Under the pieces are notes generated by a model. That model saw nothing but the letters and a program-made list of their open reading frames with translations. It searched no databases and had not been told where the DNA came from. The translations under genes and the position numbers were made by a program. Below are positions 12,000 to 24,134 of a DNA stretch of 64,000 nucleotides, one piece after another (positions within the stretch are counted from its first letter, which is position 1; the number at the start of each line of letters is the position of its first letter). The DNA comes from Euphorbia lathyris (lineage: Eukaryota; Streptophyta; Magnoliopsida; Malpighiales; Euphorbiaceae): NCBI RefSeq assembly GCF_963576675.1, contig NC_088914.1:79544441-79608440 (forward strand), written 5' to 3'.

Positions 12000-13559
12000 A
12001 GTTATTATATCTTCAAAGTTAACTCTTGATCAGAAAGCTCAACTCATGGAGGTACTGCGAAGGAACAAGGATGCAATCGCATGGAAAATTGATGATATCA
12101 AAGGTATCAGTCCGACAGTTTGTGTCCACAAAATTTTGATGGAGAAGGATCACAAGCCATCTGTCCAGCCACAGCGCAGATTGAACCCCCACATGTGGAC
12201 AAGCCCTGTTCATGTTGTACCAAAGAAGGGAGGAACGACCGTGGTACTCAACGAGAAAGACGAGTTGGTCCCCACGAGAACCATAATAGGATGGCGAGTT
12301 TGTGTGGATTACCAAAAGCTCAACGAAGCCACAAGGAATGATCATTTTCCTTTGCCCTTCATCGACCAGATGTTAGAACGGTTAGCGGGATATGCATTCT
12401 ATTGTTTCCTTGACGATTACTCGGGGTACAATCAGATTGCAATTCACAGTGAAGATCAGGAGAAGACAACGTTCACATGTCCATATGGAACCTATGCCTA
12501 CAGACGGATGCCGTTTGGACTGTGCAACGCTCCAGCCACATTTCAAAGATGCATGATGTTTATATTTCATGATATGGTGGAGCGGACTGTAGAAATTTTC
12601 ATGGACGATTTCTCTGTTTATAGGGACTCTTTTGGAAATTGTCTAAATAACCTCGAAGCTGTGCTTGTGCGATGCAAGGAGACCCATTTAGTTTTAAATT
12701 GGGAGAAATGCCACTTCATGGTTACTGGTGGAATTGTTCTCGGGCATAAGATTTCGGAAAAGGGGATGGAAGTGGCTAAGGCTAAAGTGGAAGTGATAGA
12801 GAAGCTGGCTGTTCCAACTAATGTAAAGGATGTGAGAAGTTTTCTGGGACACGCAGGGTTCTACCACAGATTTATCAAAGACTTTTCAAAGATTGTGCTG
12901 CCTTTGTCAGCACTGCTTCATAAGGATGTGGAATTTTCATTTGATACGAACTGTCTAAAAGCTTTTGAACTATTGAAAGACAAGCTGGTCAACTCGCCCA
13001 TACTGGCAGGACCCGAAATTGGGAACAGACTTTTGAGATGATGTGTGACGCAAGCGATACATGTGTGGGAGCTGTTATTGGGCAGAGGGTTGAGAAGAAG
13101 TTCAGACCTATCTATTATGCAAGCAAAACATTAACCGAGACCCAACAGAATTACGCCACGACCGAGAAGGAGCTCCTCGCAGTTGTGTATGATTTTGACA
13201 AATTTCGCCCCTACTTGGTGCTGTCAAAAGTCATTGTTCACACAGACCATGTTGCACTATGCTACTTGTTCGCAAAAAAGGATGCAAAGCCGAGGCTGAT
13301 ACGGTGGTTACTCTTACTTCAAGAGTTCGATCTCGAAATTAAGGATAAGAAGGGAACGGAAAATGTGGCTGCTGATCATTTGTCAAGAATTCCTCACCAA
13401 AGCAGCCAGGAACAACCAGATATTTTGGAAGACTTTCCAGATGAAAGTCTCTATACTGCACAGCCTGCTCCATGGTTTGCCGACATTGCCAATTATCTAG
13501 CCAGTTCACTTAAACCTCACAACCTGTCCACTAATCAAAGGAGGAAGTTCTATGCATAA
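12000..13559 (+). pseudogene. Athila-like reverse transcriptase and RNase H, broken
   Basis: The frame from 11470 continues through RT: CVDYQKLNEATRNDHFPLPF, the catalytic region CFLDDYSGYNQI, MPFGLCNAPATFQ and the active-site box FMDD (normally YxDD or FxDD). A single-base frameshift lies at about 13020-13037; RNase H continues in the next frame from [16 protein letters not shown] to HLSRIPH. A stop at 13557 (TAA) ends that ORF, with integrase continuing in the same frame. RT would copy element RNA into cDNA and RNase H would degrade the template. Only the frameshift and stops block it; the motif residues are mostly present. Confidence 0.9.
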
Positions 13560-14661
13560 ATCAAATATTATTTTTGGGAAGAACCCTATCTTTTTAGGTT
13601 ATGCACCGACCAAATTATTCGAAGATGTATATCTCAAGAGGAGGGACGGGCTGTTCTAAGCCATTGTCATGACAGAGAAGCTGAAGGACATCATAGCGCT
13701 AGCAGAACTGCAGCCAAAGTACTTCAATCAGGTTTTTTCTGGCCAACACTTTTTAAAGATGCAAATTTGTTTGTTCGCACTTGCAATGAGTGCCAACGAA
13801 CAGGCAATATTTCAGCTAGAAATGCCATGCCCCTCAATAACATAGTCGTTTGTGAAATTTTTGATATTTGGGGAATAGATTTTATGGGACCATTCCCTAC
13901 ATCTTTTGGGCATAAATATATCTTAGTGGTTGTTAATTATGTGAGCAAGTGGGTTGAAGCAATGGCCAGTCCCACCAATGACGCCCGTGTGGTTGTTAAA
14001 TTCTTGAAAAGGTTGTTTGCCCGATTCGGGGTCCCACGAGCGATCATTAGTGATCAGGGAACCCATTTTTGCAACACCAAATTTGAGAAGCTGATGGGCA
14101 AGCTTGGGGTCTCTCACAGAATTGCCACACCTTACCATCCACAAACTAGTGGAAAGGTTGAGATTTCTAATCGAGAGATTAAAAGAATTTTAGAGAAAAC
14201 CGTTGCCAATTCCAGGAGAGACTGGGCAAACAAGCTTGACGATGCTCTTTGGGCATATCGGATGGCCTATAAAACACCAATCGGAATGTCTCCGTTTAGA
14301 TTATTGTACGACAAGTCTTGTCACTTACCGGTTGAAATGGAACACAGGGCCTTTTGGGCATTAACCTTCTTAAATTTTGAGCAATAGGTTGTGGGAGACC
14401 AGAGAAGACTTCAACTTTGTGACATGGAAGAGTTCATGCTGTTTTCGTATGAAAACGCTGTAAATTACAAGGACAAGACCAAGATGTGGCACGATAGAAA
14501 AATCCAGACGAAGACATTTCACGAAGGATAGAGAGTTCTCTTGTACAATTCGAGACTCATGTTGTTTCCTGGAAAGTTGAAATCAAGATGGTCGGGACCT
14601 TATCTGGTACACAAGGTGTTTGGTCATGGAGCAGTTGAAATTGGCACAGAAGGGCAGCATC
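13560..14661 (+). pseudogene. Athila-like integrase, broken and cut by insertion
   Basis: The frame has the HHCC zinc region ([16 protein letters not shown], then CNECQ), the lineage-typical [11 protein letters not shown], and a DDE core: [17 protein letters not shown] and a glutamate in [10 protein letters not shown]. Stops at 14385 and 14529 interrupt the C-terminal part. Coding sequence runs to 14661, where the SIRE-like LTR starts, and resumes at 54994 in frame. The enzyme would join cDNA ends to host DNA. Confidence 0.9.
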
Positions 14662-16135
14662 TGTTGGTCCCGTGTGATTAGTTCCAAAGGGGGGGGGGGG
14701 TTAGGAACTAATGTAACTTTTTCGTTTTTAATTAAGCTGATTTAATATATTTTCTTAAGTTTGTCAACTCAGCTTTAGTCCTCACGGCCGATTGTAGCGT
14801 AAGATAGCTTTAGCCAGATATTGACTAGAGCTATTTTACATGTGAGTTGGGAATTGACACTTTTGTGGTCAGCTTCCAACTCAGCACTCTTATTTACTCA
14901 ATTTCAATTTAGACAATTTGTACGCTGAGTAAATATAACAAGCAACATATACAAATATATATATTGAGAGAGTTAGAGATTACTCAGCACGACTTATCCT
15001 GGTTCGGCCTCTCCGCCTACGTCCAGTCCCCAGAGTCCCTCCGGGCTTTTGAAATCCAATACTGAGCTCTTTAAAGGTAGAGCACAAACCATTTACAAGG
15101 CAGTTGAATATGCAAGAGTACCTTCCTCTATTCGTCTACTCCACTCCTACTAAGTGCTATAACCGAACACTTAGGTTTCTCTACCACTGAGTATTTACAA
15201 CCAAACACTCAGCACAACACTCTCAATTTACAATTGATACAAATTGTTCTTGTCGAATGAAGAACACTTTAGATGATTACAAGATCACTCTAGCTTTTAC
15301 ACAGAATAGAAAGGTTGGTGTAAGATCTCTTTTGTTTTGATGTGCTTTTTACTTGTATTTTTCTCACTTGTATTTTCTGTAAATCGACAATGATCCAAGA
15401 TGTTTACTTGTCTCTTTATAGTTGCAATCTGAAGATCAAATCATTTGAATTTTGATTTGCCCGTTGAATCCAAAACGGCTCTTTTGGGAGACAAGGCTCT
15501 GATCAGCTTCAGGTTTGCAGGCCAATCCTGTCGTCTGATTTCCTCAGGTGCCAGGCTTGTCCTTTTCTTGCAGTTTTGTCTTCTTGTACAGGTTTCGTCT
15601 TTTAGCTAACGGACGTTTGACCCATGCATCTCGAAATCATATTTGTGCGTAATTCCGAGGTTCCTATTATTGGTTCAGACAGTCGTCGGACTTGTCTTTT
15701 AGCTAACGGATGTTTGGTGCTGTCCTGAAGATCACTCGACATGACTTTGTTATTCGTTGTCTTCTGATTGTTGTTAATCCAGATACTGAGTTCTCTTTTA
15801 CTCAGCTTCCATGGTCAGCTTCGTTCTGCAAGACTTAGTTCGAAGACTCTTCTATTCTTGATACTGAGTTTCGCTCCACTCAGCTTTTTGATCTCTAAGC
15901 TTCTGTTCCGAAGATGACTTATCTTCTGTTATGTTGAGTTCCACTCTACTCAGATTGTGTTGTAATATTATGCTGGCTTTGTCCTGTTTTACTATTTATA
16001 TTTATATTTATACTCAACATTGAACAAACGTATTAGTACAATTAAATCAAAGCACTTAAATTTAATTGTCCCTTAATCATGGATTAACTTAAATGATTTT
16101 GTCAAATCAAAATCGTGTGGAAAGGTGTTTCAACA
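14662..16135 (-). repeat. SIRE-like 3' LTR
   Basis: Nearly the same as 53519-54993; plus-strand ends TGTTGGTCCC and TTTCAACA. A run of 12 G at 14689-14700 is 7 G in the other copy. The phrase ACTGAGT and its relatives recurs many times, a feature of this family's LTR and interior. Confidence 0.95.
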
Positions 16136-16668
16136 AACTCCCCCATTTTGATGTTGGCAAAATATTTAATTGATGGAACTCAGCATTGAGATTCCCCATG
16201 ATTGAAATTCTTTTTATTACTTCTGAAATTACTCCCCCGTAAGGGTTGCATCTATTGACTTAACTTAACTCTAAACCTTCTAAGATTCATTTGAGTAAAA
16301 TTAAGGCATGCTTATACTGACTTAGTTCAATTCTAGACCTTCCAAGATCTAATTCAGATGAGTCTAGGTCAGCTTTTCAGAAGAGGTCAATGTGTTCTAA
16401 CTCAGTTTTGATACATGGTTAGTTTTATAGGAAAACCTTTTTTTTAGAACAAATGTATCACGTCTAATGTGGATTGAGTTTATTGCTTTTTCTTTTGTTT
16501 GTTTGTTCAATTAAGATTAGTTAAGACAGATCAGCATAAAGCACAAAATGTAAGCGAGCATCGCATACAATTAATCAGCTTGGAATAAAAAGATGCATAG
16601 TATATAGTTAGTCAACAAGGCAAAATTCACAATACAAGTCAAGAATAAAAGTTAGCAACCTAGCTAAA
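16136..16668 (-). other. SIRE-like PPT and post-ORF3 spacer
   Basis: The minus strand reads AAAATGGGGGAGTT immediately before the 3' LTR (16136-16150), a clear polypurine tract. The remaining ~0.5 kb is AT-rich untranslated sequence after the third ORF; no gene seen. Confidence 0.85.
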
Positions 16669-19645
16669 CTACTTCTTCCTATTGACTTGGACATAGGCAG
16701 TATTGATTTTGCCTTTTCCTTTTTGTTGCTGACTACCGGACGCTTCCCCTGCATGCTGAGTTCTATCTGCTTGTTCTTTCTCCCCCGTTTTGCCACCATC
16801 TGGCGGAGGAGGAACAAAAGTGTCATTGAGAGCAGCACGAGTTAATCTGACTGAATAAGCCTTAAGCCTCTTCGTGCTTTCCCTTAACCTATCAAAAACA
16901 GGTATACCATCGTCTAAGGTATCGCGAGGAATGCGGATGGAGGCACTGAACATACTGAGTATATACTCCTGGGATTTTCCAAGCCATGTGATTGTGTCAG
17001 TCAGCTGGGCATAGGCTTGATAGTACATTTTAAGCAGACCCGAATCATAAAACTAACGTTGAGCGTTTGTGTGACGCACATGTTTGTAAGTTTCCCGAGA
17101 GTATTGCAACAGTTCATTGGTCTTGAGTTGATCAGTTTCCATTTCCTTTTTACTCAAGTTGAGTAGACGAACAGCTTCGCTTATTTGTTCGACCGAACAT
17201 TGAGAAGTTGAGGAGATTAGCTCGCGACTACCGGTCAGCTCAGAATTCAACTTGGTAAAATGTTGATTCAACTCAGTAGAGGTAGCATAGCCCGTGTTGA
17301 CCGCAGAAAGAGTATTAATTTGGCCTTGAAGGGAATTCAAGTGATTCACCATCATTAACTGCAGTTCGGCCAGCTTGACAATGGATTCTTGCTTGGGTTG
17401 CTGTGTTTGGACCGATGTCATTACACTTACCAAATCTTTGAGACCCTTGATCTCATTGAGGAGCTGAGTGATAGATGAGATTTGGGGTGACTCAATATTA
17501 GTAGACCCAGCAGCATCGGCATGAGAAGTATTCAAATCCTGAAGAATGGTTTGAGCGGAGTCAATAATGCAACGTCCGGATTCAGTGGCATGAAGATAGG
17601 CATATGTTGTTTCAGGAATTGACTCAGTTGCCGAAAATCGGGTGGAAGCAGAGGGGCCAGCTTGGGTAACAACTGGACTTTGATTAGCAGCAGGAACTGA
17701 CTGCTCAACATTTTGCGATATTGGATGGGAAGGAGGTGGATCATCACAGATGTTGACCTGCTCAGTGTTGGTTTGAGTTGGGGAAGGAGGAGTTAACTCA
17801 GGCTGAGCAGGGTTTTCCTTAGCATGCTTTTTACTTGGAGCAGCTTGGACTTCGAGCTCTTGCTCGGCAGGAATTGGATTTTCTGGAGACTTGGCTTGTT
17901 CCTCGGGATGAGTAACAGAGGCTTGATTTTTCTGAAGTTTCGTTGGAGAAGGCTCAGTGGGATTCAAGAAGAACTGGAACTGCATATCCGATAGGTCAGT
18001 AATGGGATCCCGCAGAGGAGAATCACCCAAAAGATCAATGATTGGCGACTTCTGAGCCTTTTTCTTAAGCCTTCTCAATTTCTTAACCTTATGAGGAGAG
18101 GGGTCAACTTGAATAGAATCAAGAGAGTCAAAAAGTGAATGGACCCCTAGGTCAGCATGTTCCTTTGCTGTGAGCTCAGCTTGTTCGGCAACCAGCTCAG
18201 TATTGATTATTTGTTCATGCTCGGCACTTATTGTTGGCTCATCATCCACTTCCTCATGTTGCTCAACATTCGCTGTCTTAGTTTGCTCAACATGTTCTTG
18301 CTCCTCAGCATCAACATTTTCTTGCTCCTCAGCATCAACCTGTCCCCTGAGATTTTCAAATTCTTCTTCCTCTTGGTTAGTGGGTGGTTTTTCGAGATCA
18401 ATGCCTTGACTTCTCACAAAATGGGAGTCAGGAGTTACTATCAGGTTAAGAGGAGCAGCTTCAATAGGTTGCAAACTAGAGTTCTTCTTTTTCTTTAGCA
18501 GAGGTTGATCTGGAGTCTCTTCACTTTCTTCTTCAGGCTCATCTTGCCTTTTTCTTTTCTCAGCTGACTTAGATTCTTCCTGACCTTGCTCAGCTCTAAC
18601 CTTCTTTCCCCTTGACACAATTTTCAGCTTCTTTGGAGCTGTGTTAATGTCTTTAGCTGCCTGGTCAGCTTTCCTCTTTTTATCCTGCCGAGGGCGGTTA
18701 GCAGGTTTCTTTTCTTTTTGCGGATCTTGACCTTCAATTGTGGCTCCTTTTCCTTTCTTAGGCCCTATTGGTTGATCGAAGGCAAGACCAAACAATACAG
18801 CAGCTGTGATCTCTGTGCCCCAGACGTTAATTTCCTCTACTAAGCTTACTTGGTGGTCTTTGAGGATCCTAGTGATTAGAGAGCCTAATCTAAGGGTACC
18901 CGTACTTCGCTGGAAGCCACCGATGAGGAAGATCGGCATGTTGATCGGATGATAGGTCAGCATGTGCCATATAAAGCATTGCTCGAAGTTGGATGCTGAG
19001 GACACAGCATTGATTTTTGGGAAGAGGAAGTTGGTCAGTATATAGTGGGCCATCTTCTGATTCTGACCCATGGATGTGCTAGAGATTTCCCCGATATGAC
19101 CGGCAGGTTTGCAAAAACTAGCGGGATAATCAATTTTGTCCTGGTCACCTGATTTTCTAAGTTTAGCTCCTTCATTTTTTTAATTTTAGCAGTGAGGCAA
19201 TGTAAGAAGGGATGATGAAGATATCTTTTCCTTGAACTTTGGTGACCATCTAGTCCCGGTTGTCGTCAGCGGCTCTTAGGTTAGTGTAGAACTCCTTTAC
19301 TAACTCAGGGTAGGTGGCTTCTTGAATCGAGAACAGCTCGGTCCAGCCGTTCTTTGAGATCCATTCACAGAAGGGTTGCTCGGCTTCAACAAATCCCTTC
19401 GAGAACCAGCGGGAGTGGTCAACTTTGTATCCCCTTACACTACTGTATACCAGGGAGTAGGTACGTTCCAATGGTTTATTTCCCTTATCCTGCTTTTGTT
19501 TCCTTTTCGATGAGGCAGCCAAGTCAGCATGAGAGTTTTTGTTCGGAGTTTGGTCATGCTGACCAGGTTCTTGAGATTTAGGATTTTCATCGGAGTGGTT
19601 TTTATCGGAACCAGCACCGGAGAGGTTTTGTGAGTTCTTAGGCAT
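16669..19645 (-). pseudogene. SIRE-like ORF3: plant-transposon-type domain plus long polar tail
   Basis: The reading starts at an ATG at 19645. Residues 60-131 (SVRGYKVDHSRWFSKGF, then YPELVKEFYTNLRAA) and the continuation to about 18750 (GGFQRSTGTLRLGSLITRIL) match what I know as the 'putative plant transposon protein' domain found in plant retroelement ORFs. A very polar, E/K/P/Q-rich stretch follows (about 18750-17600), then a predicted coiled coil (17500-17060) and a short basic end. Breaks: stop at 19250, a one-base frameshift in an A-run near 19170-19180, and an in-frame stop at 17053. No signal peptide or membrane segment is visible, so an envelope role is not supported. Its function in the element is unknown. 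Confidence 0.7.
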
Positions 19646-20122
19646 GATTCTTAGAAATCTTTGAGAGGTTTGGGATTTTGAGAGAGAAAGAGATTGATTT
19701 CTAGAAATTTCAAGCGTAGAGAGAGATAAGTGGGAATTCTTCCACTATTTATAGAAGTTCGAATTGATCCTATTCGTTGAACTAGTCGTTTTACCTCGAG
19801 ATGATCAATCGACAAAGATGCTGGAATTTATGACACATTCGATGCATGTGTTTTCTCATTATTTCTTACGTCATCCTAGGTGGCTATTTAATTCGCGTGC
19901 TAGCATTTAATGTTGCAAGTGGGCTTTACTCAGTTTGTTAGAATACTAAACGTTTGTGGTACTGAGTGCATAGTTTTATGTAGAGGGCTTTCCTGCTATT
20001 TTAGTAACTCAGCCTAAGATAATCACTTTAGCATGTATGTCTTACTCAGCATAGGGTGACTTTCTATAACACATCTTAAGCTCAGCATGGTAATCACTCA
20101 ACATTCAATTAAGCACATAGTT

Positions 20123-21829
20123 CTATTGAAGAGGATTAGACATACCGATAGCTTCCCTTAGTATGTTGAATTGCTCACGAGCCAAAGGCTTGGTGAAGAT
20201 ATCTGCAAGCTGTTCATCTGTTGGAACGTAGGTCAGCTTGATCTCACCCTTGAGTACGTGATCTCTAATAAAGTGATGCCTTATGCTGACATGCTTCATT
20301 CTGCTGTGCTGGATTGGGTTTTTAGATAGGTCAATGGCGCTTTTGTTGTCGCATTTGACTTCAATTGTTTCTATTTTAACTCCATAATCCTCAAGCTGTT
20401 GCTTAATCCATAGAACTTATGCAACACAGCTTCCAGCAGCTACGTACTCAGCTTCAGTTGTAGACAGGGCAACTGATGACTGCTTCTTACTGAACCAAGA
20501 TACCACACAGCTTCCAAGGAAGTGACATCCTCCCGAAGTACTTTTACGTTCAAGCTTATCTCGTCCATAGTCAGCATCAGTGTATCCAATGAGTGTGAAG
20601 TCATTTGAGGTTGGATACCATAAACCTGCATTAACTGAGCTCTGCAAATATCTAAAGATTCTTTTTACAGCTACAAGGTCAGATTCCCTGGGGTCAGCTT
20701 GATATCTTGCACAATAATATATTGAGTACGGAATGTCAGGTCTACTAGCGGTAAGGTAAAGTAGAGAGCCAATCATACCTCGATACAGCTTGCTATCTAC
20801 AGATTTACCTTTCTCATCTTTGCATAGGACAGTATCAGTACCCATTGGGGTTGATATGGGTTTACAATCTTCCATATCGAATTTCTTTAGCATTTCTTTG
20901 GCGTACTTGGACTGACTAATGAAAATGATGTTCTTACCTTGCTTGATTTGAAGTCTAAGGAAGAAGTTGAGTTCACCCATCTTGGACATCTCGAACTCAG
21001 TTTGCATCTGTTTACTAAACTCTTTGCACAAAGATTCATCAGTAGCACCAAAGATTATATCGTCTACATAGATTTGTGCCAGCAGGGTATGTTTACCCTT
21101 TTTCTTAATGAACAAGGTTGTGTCAGCTTTGCCTCTGACATAATTCCTGGTCAGCAGGAAGTTGGTCAACCTCTCATACCAAGCACGTGGTGCTTGCTTT
21201 AGGCCATATAAGGCCTTTTTGAGTTTATAAACGTGGTTTGGAAATTTTGGATCTTCAAACCCTGGAGGCTGACTAACATATACCTCTTCGTTTATAAGGC
21301 CATTAAGAAAAGCACTTTTAACATCCATTTGATATAACTTAAAATTCATATAGCTAGCATATGCACACAGTATACGTATAGCCTCTAACCTAGTAACGGG
21401 TGCAAAAGTTTATTCGTAGTCTATGCCCTCTTGCTGACTATAGCCTTGGGCTACAAGTCGGGCTTTATTTCTAACTACGTTGCCTTGCTCATCTAGTTTA
21501 TTTCTAAAGACCCACTTAGTTCCTATGGTCTTTTGATTCCTAGGTTTTGGTACCAAATCCCATACCTCATTTCTTGTGAATTGATCAAGCTCTTCTTGCA
21601 TAGCATTGATCCAATATTCATCGTGCTCAGCATCGGCAAAGTTCTTTGGCTCATGTACTGAGACAAATGCGACATTGCTGAGATATTTTTTGAGCTGATC
21701 TCTCGTCATCAGCTTGTTGTCAGCAGCATCAAGAATGGACTTCTCCGAATGTCCTCTTGGGATTTTTATTTCTTTGGGTAATGTTGAGTTGTCTGGAATA
21801 GGTGTTTCTACAACATCTGCATGAATAGA
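20123..21829 (-). pseudogene. SIRE-like reverse transcriptase and RNase H, broken
   Basis: RT opens with EVWDLVPKPRNQKTIGTKWV and KARLVAQGYSQQEGIDYE, then has [23 protein letters not shown] and the YVDD active site (residues 94-97 of the 310-codon frame at 20417-21349). RNase H follows with GYTDADYG and STTEAEYVA, ending at a TAG at 20123. Nonsense codons at 21410 (after DYE) and 20417 (after GSCVA) each look like a single base change because the frame continues unchanged. It would make cDNA inside the particle; this copy is inactive. Confidence 0.92.
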
Positions 21830-23257
21830 TTAGTCAGCAAAGGTGATTTCGTGTTCGTGTTTACCTTTGGTCAGCCCTTGTACTGATGACTCAGTAGCTC
21901 CTGTTTGGTCAGCGGAAGCTGAGCTTGGTTCATCTTCGGCAGACTGAGTTGTCTTTCCTGCAGGGTCAATTTCATCGAACTCTATATGGATAGACTCTTC
22001 AACAATTTGAGTTCGTTTATTATATACTCTATATGCTTTACTGTTAGTTGAGTACCCTAAAAAGATCGCTTCGTCAGCTTTAGCATCAAATTTTGCAAGG
22101 TTATCTTTTGTATTGAGTATAAAACATTTACACCCAAAGGCACGAAAATAGCCAATGTTGGGCTTTCGTCCTTTCCAAAGTTCGTATGGGATTTTCTTAA
22201 AAATAGGTCTAACTAAAGCCCTATTGAGTATGTAGCATGCTGTGTGGACAGCTTCACCCCAGAAATAATTTGGAAGCCTATTTTCACTCAGCATAGTCCT
22301 AGCAATTTCGACAATTGTTCTGTTCTTCCTTTCAACGACCCCATTTTGTTGAGGCGTTCTAGGAGCAGAGAAATTGTGGTCAATACCACCAGCTTCATAA
22401 AATTCGTCAAACGGTTGGTTTTTGAATTCTCCACCATTGTCTCTTCTAATATGAGCTACTTTTAGGTCTTTATCATTTTCAAGCTTTTTAATCAATGTGG
22501 TGAACATCTCAAATGTTTCATCCTTGCTACTCAGCAAGATGATCCAAGTATACCGAGAGAAATCATCTACAATGACTAAGGAGAATTTCTTACCGCCCAA
22601 GCTGAGTGGCTGGACAGGTCCGAAAAGGTCCAAGTGTAGTAATTCCAATGGTCTCTTGGTTGAGACAATGTTTTTACTTTGAAAAGACTTTTTCGTTTGT
22701 TTCCCTTGCTGACAAGCATTACATAATTGATCTTTTTCAAATTTCAATTTGGGCAATCCCTCAACTAATTGCTTTCTAGCTAATTTGGCTAAGAGATCCA
22801 TGCTTACATGACCAAGTCTCCTATGCCATAGCCAGGAGTTATCCTCTTTAGACATTAAGCATATATTTTTGGAAAACTGTTTTTCTAAACTCAACATATA
22901 GACATTGTCAACACGAGGGGCAGTTAAAATAAATTTGTTTGTTTTTCCCTCGAGTATCCGACACTGAGTAGCATCAAATATAACCTGTCTACCGCTATCA
23001 CAAAGCTGAGCTACGCTCAATAGGTTATATTTGAGACCCTTAACTAAGGAGACTGACTCAATAGTGGGGTTACCTCCGATAGTACCTGATCCTACTATCT
23101 TACCCTTCTTATTGTCTCCAAAGCTTACGTTTCCACCTCGTTTAAGCTCAAGTGTGATGAACTGAGTTTCATCACCAGTCATATGCCTCGAGTATGCGCT
23201 GTCAATATACCACAGTTTTGACTTCTCCACGCACCTCAGGCTCACCTGCATTTTGAA
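21830..23257 (-). pseudogene. SIRE-like protease and integrase, broken
   Basis: Begins after the TGA at 23258. Protease: LWYIDSAYSRHMTGD, where the usual D-S-G is D-S-A, a likely damaging change. The pre-integrase zinc motif has H-x4-H (HRRLGHVSM) and CNACQQGK; the integrase core has DLFGPV, RRDNGGEF and GVVERKNRTI for the DDE triad. A TAA at 21830 separates it from RT in the same frame. Copia order (integrase before RT) is explicit here. Confidence 0.92.
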
Positions 23258-24134
23258 TCATTCATCTTTAGGTACCCAATTCTTTTTGGGTCCTCGTTTG
23301 TTAGCATAAACAGGTGCAAAGTCATGTTTTAACTTGTGACGGCAAACTTTTATTGTGTGGCCAGCTTTACCATAGAAGTCACAGAATGTTACCCTCTTGG
23401 GGTGACTTTGTTTTTGGTCAGCACCATTGTGCTGAGCATGCCAACATACCTTAGTGGTATGTCCTTTCTTTCTGCAGAAGTCACATTGGACAGTCCACTT
23501 GTTATACCAACACACATCTCTTGTATGACCCTTTTTCCCACAACAGTCACATTGTGTGAACTGTCTATGCTGACTAGTACCTGGGTACTCAGCATGGGAT
23601 TTATTTGAACCTTTCATTTGGTTATGAAGGTTTGTGACATCCTTTCTCAGTTTCTTTGAATCTGATTGGACCTCCGAGATAAACTTGTGCATAATTTTCA
23701 TGTTGCTATGCAAAGTTGAGTTGTCTTGGAGAAGATATCGGAGGTCACTAAGTTTGACCTCTTCAATCTCGTCACACCGCCTGCTGAGTGCCTTTATTTT
23801 CTTATTACACTTTTTAGTTAGTGTATATAAATCACTCAGGGCGTTAATGATTTCTTTTCTAAGCAAGTGTAAGGATGTTACCTCATTTGAGTACTCCTCC
23901 TGTTCAGATTCTTCAGAGAGGTCAGCATGCTCAGATTGAGTATGGTCAGCAGCGTCATCGGCCATAAAGCATATGTTTGCCGACTCAGTGGCTTCAGCTT
24001 CTGACGATGTTGAGTCATCGTTGTCACTCCATGTGGCCACTATTGCCTTTTTGCTTCCCTTTTTGTCTTTCTTTAGATTAGGGCAGCTTGACTTAATATG
24101 CCCAGTTTGATGGCACTCAAAGCACGTGACAGGC
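23258..24134 (-). pseudogene. SIRE-like Gag C-terminus with several zinc knuckles
   Basis: Right after the copia insertion point the frame reads a CCHC knuckle, CFECHQTGHIKSSC, at 24126-24085. A Ser/Asp/Glu-rich part and a coiled coil (about 23900-23640) follow, then three more knuckles: CDCCGKKGHTRDVC, CDFCRKKGHTTKVC and CDFYGKAGHTIKVC (second Cys now Tyr). Four knuckles is more than the one or two usual for copia Gag. The knuckles would bind element RNA for packaging. It ends at a TGA at 23258, in frame with protease downstream, so the stop is a point change or a natural gag/pol border. Confidence 0.88.

Noticed and set aside
16669..19071. Retroviral-type envelope gene
   Set aside because: No signal peptide, no transmembrane span, no cysteine pattern; the only recognisable part is a plant-transposon-type domain.
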